From Sideroxydans lithotrophicus ES-1 (GTDB lineage Bacteria > Pseudomonadota > Gammaproteobacteria > Burkholderiales > Gallionellaceae): DNA of 64,000 nucleotides. The notes below the pieces were generated by a model. That model was not told the origin of the DNA, searched no databases, and worked only from the letters and a program-made list of their open reading frames with translations. Both the position numbers and the translations under genes were made by a program. Below are positions 1 through 10,251 of this stretch, one piece after another (position 1 is the stretch's first letter; the number at the start of each line of letters is the position of its first letter). The DNA is taken from contig NC_013959.1 in NCBI RefSeq assembly GCF_000025705.1, positions 2,674,001-2,738,000 of the forward strand, given 5' to 3'.

Positions 1-1984
<1,984 letters not shown>

Positions 1985-2050
1985 ACGACTCCCCTTTAAT
2001 TGCTTGAGGCGGGAACAATAAAACCACCAAGTCCCGCCAGAAAAACAGAA

Positions 2051-2099
2051 ACCACTATATCTAGTGGTGCGCCAGCGAATTTTCACTAATTCTAGTGCA
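2051..2099 (-). promoter_or_regulatory. Tandem NrdR boxes upstream of nrdA
   Basis: Two near-palindromes, CACTATATCTAGTG at 2053-2066 and CACTAATTCTAGTG at 2084-2097, start exactly 31 bp apart. Paired boxes about three helical turns apart are the known arrangement for the repressor NrdR, which controls ribonucleotide reductase operons. They lie about 65-115 bp upstream of the nrdA start, where they would overlap the promoter. The palindromes and spacing are seen directly; the regulator is inferred from the motif and the gene. Confidence 0.85.
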
Positions 2100-2201
2100 T
2101 CACTGAATTTATGCAAGCAGAATTTTGGCCTATATCTTTTCTTTTTTAACCTATGACTAAATTTATTTACTGGCTAGCAAGCTTGATCCGGGGGAATCGG
2201 A

Positions 2202-2738
2202 TTATTCCAGTCTAGCCAAGTAGAGATTCCAGTCAAAAAAAGGGCCTGGATCGGTCTTTCGCCCTGGCGCGATATCGCAGTGCCCCACGATGTCCATAAT
2301 CGGGTATGTTCGTTTGAGATGCCTGGTCAGTCGTACCAGCGTGTCATATTGGCATTCGACAAAAGGCTCGAAATCGCTGCCTTCCATTTCTATTCCGATA
2401 GAGAAGTCATTGCAGCGCGAACGACCATGCCAGTTCGAGACACCCGCATGCCATGCTCTTTTATTGCACGGAACGAACTGCACAATTTGCCCATTGCGCC
2501 GAATCAGGAAATGTGAGGAGACTTTCAAATCCTTGAGCTGCTCAAAGTAAGCATGCTCGGTATGGTCCAACGTATTGGTAAAAAATCTTTTGATCGCATC
2601 TCCGCCATACTCGTTAGGCGGCAGGCTGATATTATGAATAACCAACAGATTGATAGTTGCGCGTGGCGGACGAGCATCACAATTGGGGGAAACTATTTTG
2701 AGCACACCGCTCATCCAGCCCAGCGAGTCCGGCTTCAA
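2202..2738 (-). CDS. ampD: 1,6-anhydro-N-acetylmuramyl-L-alanine amidase AmpD
   Basis: Cytoplasmic zinc amidase that removes the peptide from anhydro-muropeptides during cell-wall recycling. The 178-residue length is typical. The amidase_2 fold is recognisable: zinc ligands His35 (VIHNIS), His153 (VGHCDIAPGRK) and Asp163 (TDPGP), plus SSHFLIRRNG, WHAG and the IGIEMEG strand. There is no signal peptide, which favours cytoplasmic AmpD over periplasmic AmiD. Its start overlaps the pilR stop by 4 bp, so the two are probably translated from one message. No ampC or ampR is visible nearby, so a role in beta-lactamase induction is not implied. Confidence 0.93.
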   Translation of the reverse strand: MKPDSLGWMSGVLKIVSPNCDARPPRATINLLVIHNISLPPNEYGGDAIKRFFTNTLDHTEHAYFEQLKDLKVSSHFLIRRNGQIVQFVPCNKRAWHAGVSNWHGRSRCNDFSIGIEMEGSDFEPFVECQYDTLVRLTRHLKRTYPIMDIVGHCDIAPGRKTDPGPFFDWNLYLARLE

Positions 2739-4099
2739 TCGACTTTATCCTTGTCGGTAATGGATAGCCGTTCCATGCGGTAACGCAATGCACGAAACGT
2801 CACTCCCAGTATTTTGGCTGCAGATGTACGGTTAAAATGGGTCTGATGCAGCGCTTCCAGAATGATTTCGCGTTCGATTCGATCCAGATAGTCGGTAAGC
2901 GGATACTTGCCAGCCCCCTCACTCCTATCCTCCACTTGCGCCGACTGCACTGGCATCAACTGCAAGTCTGCGGGTGTAATGACATCGTTCTGGCACAACG
3001 CCAATGCTCGTTCGATAACATTCTCCAACTCGCGCACATTTCCGGGGAAATCGTATCGCGCAAGCTCATTCAATGCCTGCGCTGAAAATTTGGCATTCGA
3101 GCTTCCTCGCAACCGCTCCAATATTCGGCATGCAATCTCCGGTATATCCTCGCGCATCTCCCGCAAAGACGGCATCTGCAATGAAATGACATTCAAGCGA
3201 TAGTACAGATCTTGCCTGAACTCACCTTGCTGGACGCATTTAGCCAAATCATGGTGGGTGGCACTGAGAATTCGAACATCCACCGGCTCTTCCTGAGTTG
3301 CACCGATGCGGCGCACTTTCTTTTCCTGGATTGCTCGTAATAATTTGACCTGCATCATCATCGGCAGATCTGCCACTTCGTCCAGAAACAACGTGCCCTG
3401 ATTCGCAGCCTGAAAGAACCCCTCCTTGTCCTTGTCCGCACCGGTAAACGCCCCTTTGCGATAGCCAAAAAACTCGCTTTCCATCAAATTCTCGGGAATC
3501 GCCCCGCAGTTCACTGCAATAAACGGCTGATCGCGACGCGCACTCTTCTCAACAATCAAACATGCGGCCAATTCCTTGCCGCTGCCGGATTCACCGCTAA
3601 TATGAACCGGCGCCTGACTGCGCGCCACGCGCCCAATCAGCTCGCGTGCCTGCACCATGGCTGGAGAACTCCCCAGCAAAGTGTTTTCCCCCTCCTTTAT
3701 CGCGACATTGGACGCAGGCAATCTGAGCGCAGATGTGACCAGCGTGCGCAACTGATCCAATGCTACCGGCTTGGAAAGATAATCAAATGCCCCCGCCTTG
3801 AGAACAGCTACTGCATTTTCGAGATTGCCATGGGCAGTGATCACGGCCACCGGCACATCCAAACCACGCTCGGAGATATAACGAACAACCTCCAGCCCTT
3901 CTCCGTCTGGCATCCGCATATCAGTGAGACAAAGATCGAAACTTCCGCTGTCCAAGCATTCTTTGGCTTGCCTTACATTGCTTGCACGCACAACCTCCAG
4001 ACCCATACGCACCAGAGCCAACTCCAGCAATTCCAATATATCCGCCTCATCATCCACAACCAGTACGCGAGGGACATTTACTATTCTAAGAGTCATCAT
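2735..4099 (-). CDS. pilR: Sigma-54-dependent response regulator, PilR type
   Basis: NtrC-family activator of 454 residues. Domains in order: receiver (about 10-125; acidic pocket VVDDEAD, phosphorylation site LTDMRMPD), central AAA+ domain (about 145-375; Walker A GESGSGKE, the sigma-54 contact loop GAFTGA, Walker B LFLDEVADLP) and a C-terminal Fis-type helix-turn-helix (SAAKILGVTFRALRYRM). I chose the Met-Met start at 4099/4096, which overlaps the pilS stop by about 14 bp; a start at 4156 would extend deep into pilS and adds unrelated residues. It is the cognate regulator of the adjacent PilS and probably activates pilin transcription with RpoN; pilA is not in the window. Confidence 0.92.
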   Translation of the reverse strand: MMTLRIVNVPRVLVVDDEADILELLELALVRMGLEVVRASNVRQAKECLDSGSFDLCLTDMRMPDGEGLEVVRYISERGLDVPVAVITAHGNLENAVAVLKAGAFDYLSKPVALDQLRTLVTSALRLPASNVAIKEGENTLLGSSPAMVQARELIGRVARSQAPVHISGESGSGKELAACLIVEKSARRDQPFIAVNCGAIPENLMESEFFGYRKGAFTGADKDKEGFFQAANQGTLFLDEVADLPMMMQVKLLRAIQEKKVRRIGATQEEPVDVRILSATHHDLAKCVQQGEFRQDLYYRLNVISLQMPSLREMREDIPEIACRILERLRGSSNAKFSAQALNELARYDFPGNVRELENVIERALALCQNDVITPADLQLMPVQSAQVEDRSEGAGKYPLTDYLDRIEREIILEALHQTHFNRTSAAKILGVTFRALRYRMERLSITDKDKVD

Positions 4100-5711
4100 T
4101 GCTCCCAAACGTGATTCGAAAACATGCGCCGCCGTCAAGGGCTCGCCTGTATTCAATCATCGCACCGTTCGCATCACAGAGTTCCCGCGCAATGTATAGC
4201 CCCAAACCCGTACCACCGGCATCCGTAGTGAAAAAGGGCTCGAATAACTTCTGTGATGCCTCGCCCGACACGCCCCCCCCATCATCTGACACCTCCAATA
4301 CCGCATTCCCATCTTCAGCTGTGAATGCGCGCAGGCGAACACTGCCCACTCGTTTTTGACTATAACGCAAAGCATTGCGGCACAGATTCCATAATACTTG
4401 CTCAAAATGTCCGCGATCGAAACGAACTCTGCATGATGGATCAACCTGCAACTCAAACACCGATCGTGAAACCTTTTCGGCCTGACATACGCTCTCGATC
4501 AATTCCTCAAGTCGTGTTGCCAGCTCGAGGCTCTCCGCCTGCACACGGTCCCGGCGATTAACCAGCATCACATCTTGCACTATCCGGTTCAAGCGAGAAG
4601 TATTGTCCAGAATGATCTGAAACAATCTTGCTTGCGCGGGATCATGCCTCTGCTCTTTAAGCAATTCGGTTGCATAGCTGATGGACGATAGCGGATTGCG
4701 CACCTCATGTGCAATATTTGCGGTCAATCTTCCCAGTGCTGCTAGCTTAACCTGTTGCGCCTGCTCTTGCGCCCGCTGCATATCTTCAAGTACCACCACC
4801 ACCCCCCAGAATCCCTCCCGCTGAACCGGCAAAAAACGCACTCGCACCGTTTTGTTAGTCCCCGGCAAACGCAATACTTCATGCCCCAGCGCCTTGTTCT
4901 GGCGCCAAGCGGCGAACATCGCCTCCAGCAAAGGCGAACACTCTGCCAATTGTGTCTTGCCTCCCGATGGAAACACATAGCCTAGCAGCCGTTCCGCACC
5001 AGGATTGGATTGACGCACCACACCACGCTCATCGACGACCAGCACTCCATCCGGCATGTCCTGAATCATCAGACGGTTGGCTTCGGCCATGTTGGACAGA
5101 TCTACGCCCCGCCGGAATGCCAGCCTCTCGCTGGCAACTGCATATTTTGAAAGCGTATGCGCCAACCAGGCCACTGCAAAATATGACGTACTCAGGATAC
5201 CGACCTGAAAGAACTGCGCCCCAACCCCATCTTTGACTAGCACTGCATACCCATGCTCCAGCAGCATTGCGATGCTGGCAAGCGCGGCAAAAAGCAGGGT
5301 AATGCGGCCACGCCCGATCATCCCGGCCAACGCCAGCGATACCAGTAACAGCATACCGAGATTACTCTGAATCCCGCCGCCAAAATAAGTGAGACTCGCT
5401 ATCGCGGCGATATCGGTGCATATTTGGAACGCCAACTGTAAATTGGCACTCAGCCTCCTAAATGCTATTGTCAGAACCGAAACCAATACCAGTAACGTAT
5501 ATGCGGTAGCAACCCAATAAAACTCTGTCTGGCTGAGTGCATTCAACAAGAACAACTCGCCGAATATTGTCGGGACGAGCAATAACACACCACCAAGTAT
5601 CAGGCGGTAGAGGTTGAACAGACTTAAGGATCGCCACAGATTCTCTTGCGATAACGGCGCAGCCGTTTGCAAGGATGGGAATATTCCGGTGAGGGATTGG
5701 CTATCCCGCAT
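4086..5711 (-). CDS. pilS: Sensor histidine kinase, PilS type
   Basis: Membrane sensor kinase of 541 residues. The N-terminal 190 residues hold about six hydrophobic segments, as in Pseudomonas PilS. A PAS domain follows (about 210-310; LMIQDMPDGVLVVDERG), then the HisKA helix with phospho-acceptor His in NIAHEVRNPLSS (about 345), then the HATPase domain with N box (WNLCRNALRYS), G1 box (SDDGGGV) and G2 box (GTGLGLYI). The 3' end overlaps pilR, so the pair is co-translated. In the Pseudomonas system PilS senses pilin in the membrane. The ligand here cannot be read from sequence. Confidence 0.92.
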   Translation of the reverse strand: MRDSQSLTGIFPSLQTAAPLSQENLWRSLSLFNLYRLILGGVLLLVPTIFGELFLLNALSQTEFYWVATAYTLLVLVSVLTIAFRRLSANLQLAFQICTDIAAIASLTYFGGGIQSNLGMLLLVSLALAGMIGRGRITLLFAALASIAMLLEHGYAVLVKDGVGAQFFQVGILSTSYFAVAWLAHTLSKYAVASERLAFRRGVDLSNMAEANRLMIQDMPDGVLVVDERGVVRQSNPGAERLLGYVFPSGGKTQLAECSPLLEAMFAAWRQNKALGHEVLRLPGTNKTVRVRFLPVQREGFWGVVVVLEDMQRAQEQAQQVKLAALGRLTANIAHEVRNPLSSISYATELLKEQRHDPAQARLFQIILDNTSRLNRIVQDVMLVNRRDRVQAESLELATRLEELIESVCQAEKVSRSVFELQVDPSCRVRFDRGHFEQVLWNLCRNALRYSQKRVGSVRLRAFTAEDGNAVLEVSDDGGGVSGEASQKLFEPFFTTDAGGTGLGLYIARELCDANGAMIEYRRALDGGACFRITFGSNDDS

Positions 5712-5716
5712 CGAAT

Positions 5717-5935
5717 CTATTTGGAGCTATGTTTGCGGCGATGCTCATCGCTGCAATAATAATCACCGCCAGCCATAATGCTTTCACTTTTGGGCAGGTG
5801 CACCCCGCACTGAGCGCAACGCACCATTTCTTCTGGCGGAAAGGTTAAGTCATTCTTGGCAGCCCGCCCGCGCAGAGACTTTAGCAGCAGGTAAACAACT
5901 ATGATGATGGCCAGAAAGAATAACAAACGGCTCAT
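5717..5935 (-). CDS. PP0621-type small membrane protein with zinc-ribbon-like Cys motif
   Basis: Protein of 72 residues with one N-terminal membrane helix (LLFFLAIIIVVYLLL, about residues 4-18), a basic linker and a C-terminal domain with CAQCG and a further Cys in DYYCSDEHR, resembling a small zinc site. It matches the PP0621 family often found next to pilS in proteobacteria. It ends 5 bp before the pilS start, so it is likely the first gene of this operon. Function unknown. Confidence 0.8.
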   Translation of the reverse strand: MSRLLFFLAIIIVVYLLLKSLRGRAAKNDLTFPPEEMVRCAQCGVHLPKSESIMAGGDYYCSDEHRRKHSSK

Positions 5936-6060
5936 AAGCCAGTCTCCGCAAATTGAGGTACTTCGACAGTTCTAAATATTAGCTATATATGGATTCCATG
6001 CCGGTATAAATGAAAGCATCTACGCATAGGATGTCCGCTTATAATCATACCAGTCCAAGT

Positions 6061-6090
6061 AAAAAGGCCAGCATCTCTGCCGGCCTTTTT
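6061..6090. terminator. Bidirectional rho-independent terminator
   Basis: AAAAAGGCC and GGCCTTTTT flank a short inner stem GC..GC with loop ATCTCT. The A-run/T-run symmetry lets it work in both directions, although the flanking genes are both on the minus strand. It lies downstream of the gene ending at 6139 and upstream of the PP0621/pilS/pilR operon. Confidence 0.85.
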
Positions 6091-6138
6091 ACCAACTTAG
6101 CAATTCACTACTTTTTTGCGTATCTCAAAAAGCGTCAA

Positions 6139-6357
6139 TCAAAGACTGGCGGCTATACTTGCTATTGTTACCGACAACGCAGTGAGCCAGCCAAGATCGC
6201 CAATGAACTTAGTGTCATCCACTGAAAGCTTCTCATTGTTTTTGATTTTAGTGTTTATTCGTTCCAATTCGGCTTGCAACTCTTTCAGTTTAGCCTGTTG
6301 AGCCTGCAACTCTTTCAGTTTAGCCTGTTGATTTTCTTTTAAGTTTTTTGTTTCCAT
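6139..6357 (-). CDS. Hypothetical small coiled-coil protein with C-terminal membrane helix
   Basis: Protein of 72 residues from an ATG at 6357; an upstream in-frame Met at 6402 is less likely because it adds a segment outside the repeat pattern. Residues 1-45 are a Lys/Glu/Gln-rich heptad region (KLKELQAQQAKLKELQAELE), and the last 20 residues (LTALSVTIASIAASL) form a probable membrane anchor. A 30-bp DNA duplication encodes the repeated QQAKLKELQA unit. No family recognised. It resembles small anchored coiled-coil proteins in general design only. Confidence 0.55.
   Translation of the reverse strand: METKNLKENQQAKLKELQAQQAKLKELQAELERINTKIKNNEKLSVDDTKFIGDLGWLTALSVTIASIAASL
6275..6331. repeat. 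30-bp direct duplication inside the coiled-coil gene
   Basis: The 27-base segment at 6275-6301 is repeated exactly at 6305-6331, giving a 30-bp period in frame. It adds ten residues to the coiled coil and is the kind of change that slippage produces. Confidence 0.85.
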
Positions 6358-6706
6358 GTCTGCTACCCCATAACGATATGTTTGATAACGATGAAATGGC
6401 AATATTGTTCAAGCCACATTTTTGAGATGCTTTTTCATACTATGCGTAGAGCTGCCAATTGTCAATTGATTATGCACCCTTGAAAATCGCGCTTAATTGC
6501 TCATTGCTCGCTTTCTGACATTATTTTCTGGATAGCAATAGATTGCGTTCCACCAATTCAAACTGCCAGTTTCAAACCATACCTGCGCGAAGGCTTTACC
6601 CCTAATGCTCTCAAGGAAAGAATCAATTGATATTTGATTCAATAGTAGTACTGCGGTGCAATATTGTAGTATTCGTATTATTTCTCCGACGGGCCTCCGC
6701 TTAATA
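6358..6706. other. Intergenic region, AT-rich, no gene supported
   Basis: Divergent leader between the small coiled-coil gene (minus) and the membrane protein gene (plus). It holds a short palindrome CAATTGTCAATTG near 6460 and no convincing promoter by eye. A 101-codon minus-strand reading frame overlaps it and the next gene, but nothing supports it. Confidence 0.5.
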
Positions 6707-8164
6707 ATGAATAATTTGTTAACTCGAATTCCCAATAGGTATTGGGCATATCTCGCCTTTGCACTTTGGGGCGTCATAAGTTTCACACTATTGCACAAAA
6801 CATCTTATGGGCTTGATGAAGGTGCCGCACATGCCTTGTTGTTGGTGTGGTCTGTTTCAGACAATGTCGTCAGCCCGATCCTGACATTGGGATTTCCAGA
6901 TCTTCGCACTGTGTTTCTGGCGCCTGCCGGTATTTTATGGACCGGGAATGTGCTTGCCGCAAAGATAACGACAATTCTGGCAATGTCTATCACAGCCTGG
7001 GCTCTTCATGCATGGAAAAGTCGCGAAGGGGACACTGAAGGCGCATTACTGGCCACAGGTTTGCTGCTGCTTTCACCACTGTTTCTGGATCAAATCGACA
7101 CTATTTCCGTCTCACCATATCTTCTCCTGGTATTTGTGCTTGGGGCGTGGTCAAACCAAATCTATCGAGAATCAAAACGAGCCTTCGGCGGAATGTATTT
7201 TGCTCAGATTTTTTTATGTTTAGCGAGCGTTACCCTCCACCCGGCCGGGTTCGCTTACCCGTTAGCGCTTCTCTGGACCTGGCACAAAAAACCCATTGAC
7301 CAGAATCATCGCAACTACATTTTTAGCGGAATCATCTCGGCAACCTTGGTTGCTTTAGTTTTAACGTCAGGATGGAGCCATATTGAATGGTTCTCCAATC
7401 CAATCCGGAGTTTGTCCAGCATATTGTTGGGGCCGGCAACAGGCGAAGATTTCGGCACCTTCCATTGGCTGTGCGGAATCGGCACCTTATTCATCCTGAT
7501 ACTGGTGCTCTGGAAACAAGCAAAGAATTTATTTGCGGATTTTCTTGGGCTCGCTCTCTTGTTCGCCCTCATGATCAGCGCATTTACTGGAGATGATTTT
7601 TTTGCCCTGGCTGCACTTGCAACTTGCCTGTACTGGGGCATACCGTTGATGCTGCGTAAAACAGCAAGCCCACATAGCGGCTTTTGGGAACAACGCGGAA
7701 TGGTTTTATTACTTATCTTCGTTGTAGCAACAACTTTCATGGTGGCCAACAAAGCGCGTTTTGAGATGCTACAGTCGGGCAATCTGTCTCCGCGAGACAG
7801 TATTATTAAGGTCATGGCAGAAGATAGCGGCCTATTTTTAAATGATGAGAACAGCCAGAATGCCACTGAGAAGAAGACGATACGAATTGCAAGCCAATGG
7901 CCCGCTCTTACGATGTTAGCCTGTCGATGCGATGCACTCCCACTCCCCCCCAATGCGAAGGACAGCGCGGCATTATTTGCAATGTTGCACGGAATTGACT
8001 ATCTGGTATTTGATCCGCACGACCCTATGAATGATTCACTTTCTCACAATCTTGCCAATATGGATGCTGGCAAAGTCGAAACAGTGACTTTGCAGCGTGG
8101 CGGGGTGATTGTCGCGGTAAAGAAGTCCATCCCACCAGACCTCCCGGCAAAAAAACATGATTGA
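6707..8164 (+). CDS. Polytopic membrane protein, mannosyltransferase-like architecture
   Basis: Protein of 485 residues from ATG 6707; an upstream GTG at 6656 is possible but adds a non-hydrophobic tail. There are about ten hydrophobic segments up to residue 365 (for example WAYLAFALWGVISFTLL and MVLLLIFVVATTFMVA), then a soluble C-terminal domain of about 120 residues. SYGLDEGAAH after the first helix resembles the acidic first-loop motif of GT-C/GT39 enzymes, which transfer sugars from polyprenyl carriers outside the inner membrane. That assignment is an inference from design and one motif. The stop overlaps the next small gene by 8 bp. Confidence 0.6.
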   Translation: MNNLLTRIPNRYWAYLAFALWGVISFTLLHKTSYGLDEGAAHALLLVWSVSDNVVSPILTLGFPDLRTVFLAPAGILWTGNVLAAKITTILAMSITAWALHAWKSREGDTEGALLATGLLLLSPLFLDQIDTISVSPYLLLVFVLGAWSNQIYRESKRAFGGMYFAQIFLCLASVTLHPAGFAYPLALLWTWHKKPIDQNHRNYIFSGIISATLVALVLTSGWSHIEWFSNPIRSLSSILLGPATGEDFGTFHWLCGIGTLFILILVLWKQAKNLFADFLGLALLFALMISAFTGDDFFALAALATCLYWGIPLMLRKTASPHSGFWEQRGMVLLLIFVVATTFMVANKARFEMLQSGNLSPRDSIIKVMAEDSGLFLNDENSQNATEKKTIRIASQWPALTMLACRCDALPLPPNAKDSAALFAMLHGIDYLVFDPHDPMNDSLSHNLANMDAGKVETVTLQRGGVIVAVKKSIPPDLPAKKHD

Positions 8165-8354
8165 GATATTGATTTATATACTTGCCGCAATCAGTGGCTT
8201 GGTCATAGCAGGGTTTGCGGTACACATGTTTATCGGGGGGCTGGTTGCTCCAAATACCGAATATCAGCTTATCGCATTGGTTTGCTTCCTGATTGCCTGC
8301 GCTATTGGGTATATGGTTTGGGATGTAGTCGAAAGGCGCAAAGGAACAAAATAA
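8157..8354 (+). CDS. Small two-helix membrane protein
   Basis: Protein of 65 residues starting inside the last codons of the preceding membrane protein, so the two are translationally coupled. Two hydrophobic segments (about 4-28 and 39-57) are followed by a basic tail VERRKGTK. No family recognised. The coupling suggests it works with the 485-residue protein or starts the respiratory island that follows. Confidence 0.65.
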   Translation: MIEILIYILAAISGLVIAGFAVHMFIGGLVAPNTEYQLIALVCFLIACAIGYMVWDVVERRKGTK

Positions 8355-8450
8355 GCAGTCCGGCAGCTTCACTATGCCGAGCCAACAATCATTCGAAAAT
8401 CGCTTATTTCGTTTGTCCCAAAACCAGTCAACGTGAAAGATTATTCATTC

Positions 8451-8472
8451 AATTTAAGTTAAATTTAGGTTA
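8451..8472 (+). promoter_or_regulatory. 11-bp tandem direct repeats (candidate response-regulator site A)
   Basis: AATTTAAGTTA (8451-8461) is followed without a gap by AATTTAGGTTA (8462-8472) and a weaker third unit to 8483. Abutting 11-bp direct repeats are the binding geometry of PhoB/OmpR-family regulators. The site lies about 130-150 bp upstream of the 36-residue peptide gene at 8602, and the same motif sits at a like distance upstream of the peptide gene at 21919. Confidence 0.5.
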
Positions 8473-8601
8473 AAGTTTGCCTGTATCAACTTGAGTTGCG
8501 TGAGTGGTTTGTTTCCGCTAGACTGGCAATGAGAGGTGAGCAGGGTTAATTGTTTTCCTTTTACGATACTATTTTAACGGGTTAACGGGAGAGTACGAGC
8601 T

Positions 8602-8712
8602 ATGCCAATTGAACTATTAGTGCCGATTACAATTTTCCTTTTGGGTGTCGTGGTAGCAGTTTATCTCGGCGGGATGGGGATTGAGCGCATCGTTGAAGTA
8701 AACAAGAAGTAA
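8602..8712 (+). CDS. 36-residue single-helix membrane peptide
   Basis: ATG at 8602 behind a GGGAGAG ribosome site (8587-8593). The 36 residues begin MPIELLVPITIFLLGV, form one hydrophobic helix (about 5-23) and end in a charged tail IERIVEVNKK. It resembles the tiny accessory subunits (CcoQ/CcoH-like) of cbb3 oxidases in size and topology only. A strong terminator follows directly, so it may be its own short transcript. Similar peptides occur at 17814, 21054 and 21919 in the same island. Confidence 0.6.
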   Translation: MPIELLVPITIFLLGVVVAVYLGGMGIERIVEVNKK

Positions 8713-8735
8713 AAACACCTGTTTCGACTTACACT

Positions 8736-8786
8736 AAACATCAGAAAATTCTGGAAATTTCTGGATTTTTTCTGATGTTTTATTTT
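8736..8786 (+). terminator. Rho-independent terminator after the 36-residue peptide
   Basis: AAACATCAGAAAA (8736-8748) pairs with TTTTTTCTGATGTTT (8766-8780), followed by TATTTTG. It separates the peptide gene from the four-helix protein at 8864. Confidence 0.8.
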
Positions 8787-8863
8787 GCTAATTCGCGGTC
8801 AGACACCTAATCACTCAGATCTATGTCGTCCAAGGGCCCGTTTATGTACTTTAACATCCTACG

Positions 8864-9391
8864 ATGACCACCAACATACTGCATAAGCATCTTCTGAAAT
8901 TCCTGCTGCTTTCTGCCCTTTCGTTCTTTATTGGCACTATTCATGGCATGTTTCAGGTAATGCCCCCCGTTCGAGCATGGCTGGATTCTATTGGCAGTCC
9001 ATATGGCGGACCTGGTCACATGATTGACCCTTTGGCTCATGCACACATGAATCTGGTTGGAGGCGTAGTGTTATTGGCTATGTGCGTGACTTATTATCTA
9101 TTGCCGATATTTACGGGAAAAAATATATATTCCATAAAATTGGTGCAACACACCTTTTGGTGGGTCAGCATAGGCGTATATAGTTTTTACATAATACAAA
9201 TGGTCTTTGGCATCTGGGAAGGCATCTTAATCAGCTCCCCTGTTGAAATGTCGGCGGTACATCGGTTTTATGGTCCTGTCATGGCACTTTCAGGCACCAC
9301 GATGGCGATTGGCTTTTGTACTTATCTAGCCAACGTCATTTTGACCATTAAGTCCCCAGCAAGTGACTCAACCAATACTTCTGGCCATTAA
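8864..9391 (+). CDS. Stand-alone four-helix heme-copper-oxidase-like membrane protein (HxH motif)
   Basis: Protein of 175 residues with about four membrane helices. LAHAHMNLVGG (about residue 63) followed by a helix, ITYYLLP-like turn, YSIKLVQHTFWW and a further helix matches the last part of CcoN, where an HxH pair ligates the two b hemes. The CuB-binding helices are absent, so it cannot be an oxidase alone. A paralog lies at 23611 with the same HxHxN motif. Only this ATG is available because a stop lies 12 bases upstream; no good ribosome site is seen. The 3' end overlaps the convergent lipoprotein gene by 4 bp. It may be a heme b carrier, a partner subunit or a gas sensor. Confidence 0.65.
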   Translation: MTTNILHKHLLKFLLLSALSFFIGTIHGMFQVMPPVRAWLDSIGSPYGGPGHMIDPLAHAHMNLVGGVVLLAMCVTYYLLPIFTGKNIYSIKLVQHTFWWVSIGVYSFYIIQMVFGIWEGILISSPVEMSAVHRFYGPVMALSGTTMAIGFCTYLANVILTIKSPASDSTNTSGH

Positions 9392-9777
9392 TCCGCCGTC
9401 AGCTTAAGTGGGAAGCGCAGTATCGTTTCATCCGTACCGCGCTGAAGACGAACTTGTAGTACTGCAGTTTCGCCATCTCCCAAGTCTATAGCGCGGCGAT
9501 ACACTCCAATCAGCCCATCCTGGATTGCTTGCACCCAAGGCATTGCGGAGCTACCTCTTAGTGACACTATTAAGTCCTGAACGGGCCTGCCATGCACTCC
9601 TGTCGCGATCACCACTATCTCCGACATCCCGGCAACCGGCGGACTGGGGTGAGTTTCAATTCGCACATTCGTCTCTCCCCAATGCTGAGAAGGAATCAAA
9701 GCCTGTTCATTATCTTTGCCACAACCAGCAAGGCTAGTTAAAACTATCAATAGTGCCAAGGACGGGAATGTTTTCAT
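9388..9777 (-). CDS. FixH/YtkA-like periplasmic lipoprotein
   Basis: Protein of 129 residues with a lipoprotein signal (lipobox LAGC, Cys19). The rest is a small beta-rich domain (MSEIVVIATGVHGRPVQDLIVSLRG ... GVYRRAIDLGDGETAVLQVRL) of the YtkA/FixH kind, in which FixH assists cbb3 oxidase assembly. No membrane helix follows the lipobox, unlike classical FixH. It is the last gene of the minus-strand operon that also carries CcoG, which supports an assembly role. Confidence 0.6.
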   Translation of the reverse strand: MKTFPSLALLIVLTSLAGCGKDNEQALIPSQHWGETNVRIETHPSPPVAGMSEIVVIATGVHGRPVQDLIVSLRGSSAMPWVQAIQDGLIGVYRRAIDLGDGETAVLQVRLQRGTDETILRFPLKLTAD

Positions 9778-9813
9778 TATTTAGATATATCTGGTGCAAT
9801 CGGCTGGTTTAAA

Positions 9814-10242
9814 TTAATGCTGCCTATCATCTTCTGGTTCGTCTTGTTTCTCTTTATCGGAATCTAATCTGCCACCCGCAGAAGAGCCATACAAATGCAC
9901 CATGTAATATACGAACGCCGCTGCTGCCGCGATATACAGCAAAGAGCCCAGGAAACCCGGGTCCTTTATCCAGTCTGTCCACTTCACCACGACCCCGGGT
10001 CGCAATCCCCAGAATGGAAAACTGAGGCCAACACCTACCAGCAATACGATCACAACCACTGCCGTGAACCAATAAGGCACTTTCAGTTGCGATTCCGGTA
10101 TCTTCTCTACCAACTCCCAATCTTCCATCCCGCGTTTGTCCAGGCGCTCCTGGTCAGATGCATAGCCAAAATGATCTTCGCGAACCTCACCCCACTTAGA
10201 TGCATCTTTTGTCAATTCCAATTTTTTATCCGGCTGTTCCAT
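9814..10242 (-). CDS. CcoP-like membrane subunit without heme motif (short paralog)
   Basis: Protein of 142 residues with a charged N-terminal half, a helix at about 55-75 (YWFTAVVVIVLLVGVGL) ending in SFPFWGLRPG, a second helix near 98-118 and an acidic C-terminus. FPFWGLRPG is shared with FPLWGQRPT in the 204-residue protein at 17994, so the two are paralogs related to the membrane part of CcoP/FixP. There is no CxxCH. Ribosome site GGAGGATGCA precedes the ATG; it follows CcoG by 9 bp. Confidence 0.6.
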   Translation of the reverse strand: MEQPDKKLELTKDASKWGEVREDHFGYASDQERLDKRGMEDWELVEKIPESQLKVPYWFTAVVVIVLLVGVGLSFPFWGLRPGVVVKWTDWIKDPGFLGSLLYIAAAAAFVYYMVHLYGSSAGGRLDSDKEKQDEPEDDRQH

Positions 10243-10251
10243 TGCATCCTC

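Noticed and set aside
6020-6449. Inverted 10-mers CTACGCATAG/CTATGCGTAG flanking the small coiled-coil gene as a mobile element
   Set aside because: A 10-base match over 400 bp can occur by chance, there is no target duplication and no transposase.
6493-6798. Minus-strand reading frame of 101 codons
   Set aside because: It overlaps the start of the clearly hydrophobic plus-strand gene and its leader, has no ribosome site or motif, and looks like a chance frame.
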